NCBI GenBank assembly: GCA_937996665.1
Contig: CALKUU010000026.1
Location: forward strand, 1-64,000
DNA length: 64,000 nucleotides
From: an uncultured Xenococcaceae cyanobacterium
Lineage (GTDB): Bacteria > Cyanobacteriota > Cyanobacteriia > Cyanobacteriales > Xenococcaceae
Reading direction: 5' to 3'
In this document: positions 11,360-19,829 of the stretch, in pieces
Numbering within the stretch: position 1 is the first letter of the stretch
Layout of the letters: every line of letters begins with the position of its first letter
Position numbers and translations under genes: made by a program
Notes under the pieces: generated by a model
The model's input: only the letters and a program-made list of their open reading frames with translations
The model's database searches: none
Told to the model about the DNA's origin: nothing

Positions 11360-11809
11360 ATGAAAGTTCTTTTAGTTAGCTCGACAGGAGGGCATTTTCA
11401 AGCTCTCAAACAATTAAAATCATTTTGGGGAAAACATACTTGTTGTTGGGTTACCTTTAAGACTACTTCTACCGAACTATATTTGGAAAGTAGTTCCTGC
11501 ACACCTTATTGGGCTTATAGTCCAACCAATAGAAACCTAGTGAATCTTGTGCGTAATTTCTTTTTAGCACTCTATCTAATTTTTAAAGAGCGCCCCGATC
11601 TCATTTTATCTACTGGTGCAGGAGTTGCCGTTCCTTTTCTCTTTATAGCTAAAATTTTTGGCATCCAAACGACTTTTATTGAGTCTTTTACTCGTGTTCA
11701 AGAATTAAGCTTATCTGCTCGTTTAGCACTTCCTTTTATTGACGTTCTTTATGTTCAATGGGAAACACTTCGAGCAAAATATCCCCATGCAAAATTGATT
11801 CAGCTTTAA
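11360..11809 (+). CDS. Alg14/PssD-like glycosyltransferase subunit
   Basis: MKVLLVSSTGGHFQAL...RPDLILSTGAGVAVPF...TTFIESFTRV typical of the Alg14/PssD membrane-anchor family. Confidence 0.85.
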   Translation: MKVLLVSSTGGHFQALKQLKSFWGKHTCCWVTFKTTSTELYLESSSCTPYWAYSPTNRNLVNLVRNFFLALYLIFKERPDLILSTGAGVAVPFLFIAKIFGIQTTFIESFTRVQELSLSARLALPFIDVLYVQWETLRAKYPHAKLIQL

Positions 11810-11869
11810 AAGATGACTCAGCAAAATAAACTCTATCCACCCTTATTTTGATTTAAATTTGTGAAATCA

Positions 11870-11904
11870 CTCGACTCTCCACCAAAAGTGGGGAGTTTTT
11901 TATT
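11870..11904 (+). terminator. Rho-independent terminator, copy 1
   Basis: ACTCTCCAC-caaaa-GTGGGGAGT followed by TTTTTTATTTT. Confidence 0.75.
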
Positions 11905-11981
11905 TTGATTCAGCCTTAAAAGATGGCTTAACAAAATAAACTCTATCCACCCTTATTTTGATTTAAATTTGTGAAATTGCC

Positions 11982-12018
11982 CGACTCTTCACCAAAAGTG
12001 GGAGTTTTTTTTATTTAG
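11982..12018 (+). terminator. Rho-independent terminator, copy 2 (slightly degraded stem)
   Basis: ACTCTTCAC-caaaa-GTGGGAGT followed by TTTTTTTT. Confidence 0.65.
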
Positions 12019-12181
12019 AAATCGATGAATTACAAAGTAGTTACAAAGAAAATATAAAGTAACTACAAAATAGACAAATCACACATAAATTGAACAAGAA
12101 CTCAAACATAATCCCAATAAAGTAGTAATTGTTACAAAAGTTTATAAAAATACACATTTAGAGACATACAAGCTTAAGATT

Positions 12182-15100
12182 ATGGCAAACGGAGTTTTTA
12201 CTATTGGGGAATCGGGACAATTTACTTTTGAATACCTTTTTGATGGAAACTGGTTTCAAGGAGAATTGGGAATATATAGTCTAGCTGGATTAGAAAATTT
12301 AGAACCAGGCTCAGAAGAATATATTCAAGAAGCAGCTAATCGCGCTCTATCTAATTCTGATTCTGGTCATCTAGTTATGCAAGACAATGCAGAAGGAGCA
12401 AAATATAGCACCTCTCTACCATGGGAAGATGACTTAAATAAAGGCGATTTTCTCGGAGTAAAAACATTCAATTTGCCTTCTGGAGGACAATTTGCTTTTA
12501 TCCTTGCGCAGAATACTTCTTTATCAGAATTAGCAAGCAATCCAGGAGCGTATACTCAGGGTGGAAGACGTCCCCTATTTTCAGTAGAAGTAGACCCCGA
12601 GCGTAGAATTGAAAATCAATTTACGGCATTAGATGAGTTTGGCACATTTGGCTTTGAATCTGGAACAGATCGTGACTTTAATGACGTGGTTTTCCAAGTT
12701 ACAGGAGCAGAAGGAGAAGCGATCGCCTATGACGAAGTTCGCAACCCTAGCCGAAACTTTGCTCTTTCGGCAATTGCGGAAGCCTTAACCCAAGAAGCTG
12801 AAAACAGTGTTGCTAATGACGGCTATCTAACTGTTGGTCAAACAGGAGAAGTCGAAATCGACGTTTTATATGATGGTGGCTTCTTTGAAGGAGAACTAGC
12901 AATCTTTAACCTAGAAGGATTAGATGCTTATGAAGCTGGCTCTAATGAATACACACTTGAAGCAGCAAGAAGAGCTTTAAGTAACTCAACTGATGGCTAT
13001 GTTATCTATCGCGATGTGGAAGAAGGCGCACGCTTTGACTATAAAGTCCCCTGGGAACCAAAATTCAACAGCGGCGCTCACGCAGGAATAAAAACGATAG
13101 ATCTTACTCCTGGTGGTCAATATGGCTTAATGCTAGCTCCATCTCTTAGCGTTGAAGATCTAACAACTCGGGAGAATTTAGGTTCGAAAATTGGTAAAGT
13201 GCCCTTATTCTCGATGAGAAATAACAACCTTTTAAATGCAGTTCAATTCATCGATCACACCTCTGGAGGAAATGGCGCTGCTGTAATCGGAGTCGAAGAT
13301 CTTAATGTTTTATTCGATGGAGAACAGGGAGGAGATGGCGACTATAACGATGTCGTCGTTAGTTTCGAAGGAGCCTCTTTCGTTGGACCAGGAGGAGAAG
13401 AGCGAGGGACAGGATTTGAGACAATTTTCCCTGTTATTGCTGTCGATGACGCAGATATTACTTACAAAGATACAACTATTGCTATTCCTGTTGCTGAGTT
13501 ATTAAATAATGACCTTAACCACAGCGATATAAATTTTAGCCTCACCAGTTTTGATAGCACAGGTTCATTAGGCTCAGTTTCCCTAGTCGATGGCGAAATT
13601 GTTTATAATCCTAACTCTCAGTTTGATGCTTTGGGCGCAGGAGAAAGCGCAATTGATAGCTTCACCTACACAATCACTGACGAGCAAGGTCAAACAGCCA
13701 CTGCAAATGTCGACATTACTATCAAAGGTTTCGACCCCGACGGCAGCGAAAACACTGTAGGTAACGCTGATACTATTCACTTCTTGCCTCCACTTTACGC
13801 GAAGCAAGATGTAAGAGATCATTATCTAACCCTTTCTACTAATGAAGACGAGCCTTTTGAAGTTACTATTCAAAACGCTGCTGGAGCGCAAGGTCTTGAA
13901 GGTGGCATCACCGAAACAGTTACGATTTCCAAAGACTCTCCTCTAGTAGTAGATTTATCGAGAAACCTTCCTTTCGCAGAAGGCTTTGGTCACCGCTCTT
14001 TAGGCATTCTTAGAGAAGATCAAGTTGGAATCGTAGATAACTTGGAAGGTCTAGTCCTAACAGGAGATCAGCCTTTCTACGCCAATGTTCGCCACCAAAC
14101 CAAAAACCAAGGTCTATCCTTGTCTGCCAAAGGACAACTAGCACTCGGCACAGAGTTCCGCTCTGGACATATGGTAACTAATACCCAAGAAGATTTCCGT
14201 AAATCTCATTTTATTTCGGTAATGGCTTCAGAAGACAACACAGTTGTTTCTTTCCAAGATCTTCCTAAATGGACATCTTTTATTAATGGCACTCCAGGAC
14301 AAATAGTTCTTGACAAGTACGAATCCTTTACAGTTGGGCTTAATATTCAACACAATCATTCCAAAGCCAATAGTCTTCAAGGTTCCTTGATAGTTTCTGA
14401 CAAGCCAGTTGCTGTTAATAGTGGTTCTTGGCTAGCTGGTAATATCCAAAAGCATAGAGATATCGGTGCAGACCAAATTCTCCCTGTTAATCTTGTTGGC
14501 GAAAAATACATTTTAGTTAAAGGTGAAGCTACTTCCAATGCAGATGCTATAGAAAAGCCAATTATTATTGCCACCCAAGATAATACTGAAGTGCGTCTTA
14601 GAGGGGAAACAGAGGTTTTTGCAACTCTAAATGCTGGAGAAGACTTAATTCTAAGTGGAAATGAATTCTCTGATAGCGATGCCCTTCTAATCGAGACTTC
14701 TAAACCAGCTTATGTTTATCAGATGACAAGTGCAAACAACAAGAATGCACTTGGGATGAATTTTGTTTATCCAGTTCATGAAGATTCCACCGAACACGAA
14801 ATAATTATTCCTGAGATTGACCTAGTTGGTCCAGGCAAACTAAATATAGTTGCCCGTACTACTGCGAATGTTGCTATTGATGGCGTTGCTGTTACTGGTG
14901 GAGTTCCTGTCGATGGTGATTCAAATTATCTTGTTTTCCAAATAGAAGGTCTTACTGGTGATGTGGTTGTAACTGCTGATGAATCTGTTCTCGTTAACAG
15001 TACAACTGGTAGTGGCAACCTTGGTGCTGCTTCTTACTGGAGTGGCTTACCAACTACTTTTGCCAACGATGATTCTGTAAGTACCAGCGTCGATACTCGC

Positions 15101-15667
15101 ATCGATATTGATGTTTTAGCAAATGACTTAACTGGTTCTGGTTTTGCCCCTGTAGGTTTTCCTGAACTACCAGAAAATGGAACTGTTTCTGTGAATGAAG
15201 ATAACACCATTGAATATAATCCTGAAGTTGGATTTATCGGGTCTGATGTATTTGTTTATCGCGGTATTAATGACCTGGGTAAAACTGATACTGCATTAGT
15301 CAGTGTAACAGTTGGACAGGATTCGCTTGATGGAACAGTAAATGATGATGTGTTGGTCGGAACTCTAAACAGCGATCGCATTACTGGTTTTGCTGGTAAT
15401 GACACTATTACTACAGGCGAAGGAAATGATACTTTGGTCTACTTAGCTCCTGGAGAAGGTGTAGATACTATTACTGACTTCTCAGTTGGTAATGACACTA
15501 TCGATCTAACTGCAATTTTGGGGGCGACCAATCCTCTTGAAAGCGGAGTAGTTTCTTTCACTCAGTCAGGAAATGATGCTGTCCTTAGCTACAACGGTTC
15601 TGCTCTCGCTAGCTTTACTGATTCTGATGCAACAGATTTAAACGATGCTGCTAATTTTGTCTTTTAA
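12182..15667 (+). CDS. Large secreted surface protein: 2x DUF4114, Ig/cadherin-like, IgGFc-binding-N-like, Ig-like, RTX C-terminus
   Basis: Two DUF4114 signatures (TDRDFNDVVFQVTG, GDGDYNDVVVSFEG); ALGTEFRSG...FISVMASEDNTVVSF...SDKPVAVNSGSW; LANDLT...VFVYRGIND; GFAGNDTITTGEGNDTLVY. Confidence 0.85.
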   Translation: MANGVFTIGESGQFTFEYLFDGNWFQGELGIYSLAGLENLEPGSEEYIQEAANRALSNSDSGHLVMQDNAEGAKYSTSLPWEDDLNKGDFLGVKTFNLPSGGQFAFILAQNTSLSELASNPGAYTQGGRRPLFSVEVDPERRIENQFTALDEFGTFGFESGTDRDFNDVVFQVTGAEGEAIAYDEVRNPSRNFALSAIAEALTQEAENSVANDGYLTVGQTGEVEIDVLYDGGFFEGELAIFNLEGLDAYEAGSNEYTLEAARRALSNSTDGYVIYRDVEEGARFDYKVPWEPKFNSGAHAGIKTIDLTPGGQYGLMLAPSLSVEDLTTRENLGSKIGKVPLFSMRNNNLLNAVQFIDHTSGGNGAAVIGVEDLNVLFDGEQGGDGDYNDVVVSFEGASFVGPGGEERGTGFETIFPVIAVDDADITYKDTTIAIPVAELLNNDLNHSDINFSLTSFDSTGSLGSVSLVDGEIVYNPNSQFDALGAGESAIDSFTYTITDEQGQTATANVDITIKGFDPDGSENTVGNADTIHFLPPLYAKQDVRDHYLTLSTNEDEPFEVTIQNAAGAQGLEGGITETVTISKDSPLVVDLSRNLPFAEGFGHRSLGILREDQVGIVDNLEGLVLTGDQPFYANVRHQTKNQGLSLSAKGQLALGTEFRSGHMVTNTQEDFRKSHFISVMASEDNTVVSFQDLPKWTSFINGTPGQIVLDKYESFTVGLNIQHNHSKANSLQGSLIVSDKPVAVNSGSWLAGNIQKHRDIGADQILPVNLVGEKYILVKGEATSNADAIEKPIIIATQDNTEVRLRGETEVFATLNAGEDLILSGNEFSDSDALLIETSKPAYVYQMTSANNKNALGMNFVYPVHEDSTEHEIIIPEIDLVGPGKLNIVARTTANVAIDGVAVTGGVPVDGDSNYLVFQIEGLTGDVVVTADESVLVNSTTGSGNLGAASYWSGLPTTFANDDSVSTSVDTRIDIDVLANDLTGSGFAPVGFPELPENGTVSVNEDNTIEYNPEVGFIGSDVFVYRGINDLGKTDTALVSVTVGQDSLDGTVNDDVLVGTLNSDRITGFAGNDTITTGEGNDTLVYLAPGEGVDTITDFSVGNDTIDLTAILGATNPLESGVVSFTQSGNDAVLSYNGSALASFTDSDATDLNDAANFVF

Positions 15668-15690
15668 AAATTAGAAATTAGTCATTCATA

Positions 15691-15737
15691 AATGGTGGTT
15701 GATAGTTGCAATTAAACTATTAGCCACCATTTTTTCG
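15691..15737 (+). terminator. Rho-independent terminator
   Basis: AATGGTGGTTGATAGTT-loop-AACTATTAGCCACCATT followed by TTTTT. Confidence 0.8.
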
Positions 15738-15988
15738 TATTAAATAAAAAGCATCGAAACAAACTGCATTATCTCTGGTTATTCTCCATCGGGTTTGATT
15801 ATTAATCCCCCCGAACTTATCACTATTGGTAGGATTTTTTTATTTGCAATTTTTAAATCTCAAGACAAACATAAGTTGAACAAAAAATATACATAGATTG
15901 AATAAGAACTAAAACATCGTCTCCTTAGAGTAGTAAATGTAACAAAAACACATATATACATACATTTAGATATACACAATTTAAGATC

Positions 15989-18900
15989 ATGGCAAATGGA
16001 GTTTTCACCGTAGGAGAGTCAGGACAATTTACCTTTGAATACCTTTTTGATGGTAGTTTTTTTGAAGGAGAATTAGGAATTTATAATTTAGCTGGTTTGG
16101 AAGATTTAGAACCAGGCTCAGAAGAATATATTCAAGAGGCAGCTAGTCGCGCTTTATCCAATACTGGTAATGGCTATTTAGTGCTCCAAGACAACACCGA
16201 AGGTGCAAGATTTAGCACTGCATTACCTTGGGAAGCTGACCACAATAGCGGTGACTTTCTAGGGGTAAAAACTTTCAATCTTGCCCCGGGAGAAGAATTT
16301 GCCTTTATTCTGGCGAAAAATACCTCTTTATCTGAATTAGCAAGCAATCCTGGAGCGAATACTCAAACAGGAAGACGACCTATCTTTTCGGTAGAAGCAG
16401 ATCCAGAGCGCAGAGCAGAAAATCAATTTACTGCCCTAGATGAATTTGGTACCTTCGGCTTTGAGTCTGGTGGAGATCGTGACTTTAATGATGTAGTTTT
16501 TCAAGTAACTGGCGCAGCAGGAGAAGCGATCGCCTATGATGAAGTTCGCAATTCCAGTAGAAACTTTGCTCTTTCAACCATTGCCGAAATTCTGACAGAG
16601 CAGTCTGAAAACAATGTTCTTAATGATGGCTATCTAACTGTTGGTCAAAATGGAGAAGTCGAAATCGATGTTTTATACGATGGTGGCTTCTTTGAAGGAG
16701 AATTAGCGATCTTTAATCTAGATGGTCTAGATGCTTTTGAAGCTGGCTCCGATGCTTTTGCACTTGAAGCAGCCAGACGAGCATTAAGCAGTTCAACTGA
16801 CGGTTATGTTCTTTACCGCGATGGAGAAGAAGGCGCACGCTTTAACTACGAAGTTCCTTGGGAACCAAGATTCAACAGTGGCACCTATCAAGGAGCCACC
16901 ACGATAGACCTTACACCTGGTGGTCAGTATGGATTGTTACTAGCTCCATCCCTTACTGTTGAAGAATTAACTACCCGTGCCGATCTAGGTAACAGCATTG
17001 GCGAACTACCCTTCTTTTCAAACAGAAATAACAATCTTTTAAATGCTGTCCAATTTATCGATCATAGTACTGGACAGGATAACGCGGCTCTAATCGGAGT
17101 TGAAGATCTTAACGTTTTGTTTGATGGTGAATTAGGAGGCGATCGCGACTACAACGACATCATTCTAAGCATTCAGGGTGCTTCTTTCTTCGCTCCTGGC
17201 TATAGCGAGGAACAAAACACCGAACTCGATACCGATATCCCCGTAATCGCAGTAAATGATTCTGACATCACTTACAAAGATACAACCATTACTATTCCCG
17301 TTGCCGATTTACTTGGCAACGACATCAACTATGACAATCAAGACTTTAGCCTTACAAGCATTGACACTAATGGCGCAACAGGTCTAATTTCCTTAGTTGA
17401 TGGGGAAATTATCTATAACCCTAATAATCAATTCAGTGAGTTAGGCGCAGGGGACAGCGCAGTCGATAGCTTTAATTACACTATTACTGACGCAACAGGT
17501 CAAGTATCAACAGCAACTGTTGACATTACTATCAATGGATTCGATGCAGATGGCAGTGAAAATGCAGTTGGTAACTCCGACACAATCCAGTTTATCCCCC
17601 CACTTTATGCCAAACAAGATGTTAAAGATCATTTCCTAACACTTTCCACCAACGAAGACGAACCTTTTGAAGTTACAGTCCAAAATGCTGCTGGAGTAGA
17701 TGGTTTAGAAGGCGGCATCAGCCAAACATACACTATTTCTAAAGACTCTCCATTAACTCTAGACTTATCCAGCGAACCTTTTGCAGAAAGCAACGGGCAT
17801 CAATCTTTGGGTATAGTCAGGGAAGATCAAGTTGGTCAAATAGACAAAACAGAAGGTCTAGTACTGAGCGCAGATCAGCCTTTCTACGCCAATGTTCGTC
17901 ATCAAACCAAAAACCAAGGTTTATCTCTATCCGCCAAAGGACAACTAGCCCTCGGTACAGAATTCCGCTCTGGACATTTGGTGACCAATACTCAAGCCGA
18001 TTGGCGCAAAGCTCACTTTATCTCCGTCATGGCGTCAGAAGACAACACAATTGTCTCTTTCGAAGATTTACCAGAAGGTGCAACTTTTGTTAACGGCGCT
18101 CCCGGACAAGTCATTCTCGACAGATACGAATCCATCGTGGTCGGAATCAACATCCAAGCTAACCACTTAAATCCTAACGGCTTACAAGGTTCTTTGATTT
18201 CTTCTGATAAGCCAGTTGCAGTTAATACTGGTTCTTGGCTAGGTGGAACCGTTGGCACAGCAAGAGATATTGGGGTAGATCAAATTCTTCCTGTTAATCT
18301 TGTCGGCGAAAAATACATCTTGGTAAAAGGTGAAGCTACTTCCAATGCCGATAGATTGGAAAGACCAATCATTATTGCAACTCAAGATAATACCGAAGTT
18401 CGCCTTAGAGGGGAAGCTGGGATTGTCGCAACTCTAGATGCCGGAGAAGAATTGGTCTTAGATGGTACTGAATATCCTGATAGCGATGCTTTACTAATTG
18501 AAACTTCTAAACCTGCTTATGTCTACCAAATGACAAGTGCCAACAATAGCACAGCACCAGGTCTCAATTTCGTTTATCCAGTAGGGGAAGATCCTTCTAG
18601 CCAAGAAATAATTATTCCTGAAATTGATCTTCTAGGACCAGGCAAACTAAATATCGTTGCTAAAACGAGCGCAAATGTTGAGATCGATGGAGTTGCGGTT
18701 ACTGGCGGAGTTCCAGTAGATGGCGATTCCAATTATCTTGTTTTCCAAGTCGAAGGACTTTCTGGTGATGTAGTCGTAACTGCTGATGAAGCTGTTTTGG
18801 TCACTAGTACTACTGGTGGTGGCAACATCGGTGCAGCTTCTTATTGGAGTGGCTTACCAACTACTTTTGCCAACGATGACTCTGTTACCAGTAGAGTTAA

Positions 18901-19474
18901 TACGAGAATCGATATTGATGTTTTGGCTAACGACTTAACTGGCTCTGGCTTTGCGCCTGTTGGCTTCCCCGATCTTCCTCAGCATGGAACTGTTTCCATT
19001 AATGCAGATGACACTATCTCCTATAACCCTGAAGTAGGATTTGTAGGTGCTGATGTATTTATCTATCGCGGAATTAATGACCAAGGCAAAACTGATACAG
19101 CAATAGTTTCGGTAAGTGTTGGTCAGGATACAACTGATGGCACAGTTAATGATGATGTGATAGTCGGATCTTTAAATAGCGATCGCATTACTGGCTTTGC
19201 AGGTAATGACACTATAACTACTGGTGCTGGAAACGATACTTTGGTCTACAAAGCCCCTGGAGATGGCACAGATATTATTACCGACTTCACTGTTGGGAAT
19301 GACACCATCGATCTCACTGCTATTTTGGGTACAGCAAATCCTCTTGAAAGTGGCGTGGTTAATTTCACTCAGTCGGGAAGTGATGTCGTCCTCAGCTACA
19401 ACGGTTCTGCTCTTGCTAACTTTGAGAATTCTACTGTCTCAGCCTTAAATGATGCTGATAACTTCGTCTTTTAA
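15989..19474 (+). CDS. Tandem paralogue of 12182..15667 (DUF4114 x2/IgGFc-binding-N-like/Ig-like/RTX)
   Basis: Same length (1161 aa) and domain order; GDRDFNDVVFQVTG and GDRDYNDIILSIQG; conserved upstream leader. Confidence 0.85.
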   Translation: MANGVFTVGESGQFTFEYLFDGSFFEGELGIYNLAGLEDLEPGSEEYIQEAASRALSNTGNGYLVLQDNTEGARFSTALPWEADHNSGDFLGVKTFNLAPGEEFAFILAKNTSLSELASNPGANTQTGRRPIFSVEADPERRAENQFTALDEFGTFGFESGGDRDFNDVVFQVTGAAGEAIAYDEVRNSSRNFALSTIAEILTEQSENNVLNDGYLTVGQNGEVEIDVLYDGGFFEGELAIFNLDGLDAFEAGSDAFALEAARRALSSSTDGYVLYRDGEEGARFNYEVPWEPRFNSGTYQGATTIDLTPGGQYGLLLAPSLTVEELTTRADLGNSIGELPFFSNRNNNLLNAVQFIDHSTGQDNAALIGVEDLNVLFDGELGGDRDYNDIILSIQGASFFAPGYSEEQNTELDTDIPVIAVNDSDITYKDTTITIPVADLLGNDINYDNQDFSLTSIDTNGATGLISLVDGEIIYNPNNQFSELGAGDSAVDSFNYTITDATGQVSTATVDITINGFDADGSENAVGNSDTIQFIPPLYAKQDVKDHFLTLSTNEDEPFEVTVQNAAGVDGLEGGISQTYTISKDSPLTLDLSSEPFAESNGHQSLGIVREDQVGQIDKTEGLVLSADQPFYANVRHQTKNQGLSLSAKGQLALGTEFRSGHLVTNTQADWRKAHFISVMASEDNTIVSFEDLPEGATFVNGAPGQVILDRYESIVVGINIQANHLNPNGLQGSLISSDKPVAVNTGSWLGGTVGTARDIGVDQILPVNLVGEKYILVKGEATSNADRLERPIIIATQDNTEVRLRGEAGIVATLDAGEELVLDGTEYPDSDALLIETSKPAYVYQMTSANNSTAPGLNFVYPVGEDPSSQEIIIPEIDLLGPGKLNIVAKTSANVEIDGVAVTGGVPVDGDSNYLVFQVEGLSGDVVVTADEAVLVTSTTGGGNIGAASYWSGLPTTFANDDSVTSRVNTRIDIDVLANDLTGSGFAPVGFPDLPQHGTVSINADDTISYNPEVGFVGADVFIYRGINDQGKTDTAIVSVSVGQDTTDGTVNDDVIVGSLNSDRITGFAGNDTITTGAGNDTLVYKAPGDGTDIITDFTVGNDTIDLTAILGTANPLESGVVNFTQSGSDVVLSYNGSALANFENSTVSALNDADNFVF

Positions 19475-19497
19475 AAGTTAGATATTATCAATTAAAT

Positions 19498-19548
19498 AAA
19501 TAGTGATCAGAAATATTTAAACCAAAGATATTTCGATCACTATTTACC
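19498..19548 (+). terminator. Rho-independent terminator-like hairpin
   Basis: AAATAGTGATCAGAAATATTT-loop-AGATATTTCGATCACTATTT. Confidence 0.6.
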
Positions 19549-19829
19549 TTAGCAAAATAAAAAAATTAGAAATAAAAATTTTATAAAAAATATCAAAAAT
19601 ATTTTCTATAAATGCTATTCATAAAAAATTAGCACTAAAAGCTGTTTTTATAAGCAAACAATAAAAGCAACTTTATGGATTCAAGAAGAATAAAACGACA
19701 ATCAACAAAGCTTTTATACTTCAAAAAAACAAAAAATATTTTTTTGTTTTTAAGTTATTTTTTTCAATAAAAATGGGAATAATAACAATAAGTTCTCAAT
19801 ATTAAAACAATTAATTAATTAGATATAAA

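Larger units (their letters stand above)
11795..12018 (+). repeat. Imperfect 110-bp tandem duplication carrying a terminator hairpin in each copy
   Basis: ttgattcag(c/c)ttaaaagatg...accaaaagtggg...ttttt occurs at 11795 and again at 11905 (offset 110 bp). Confidence 0.9.
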
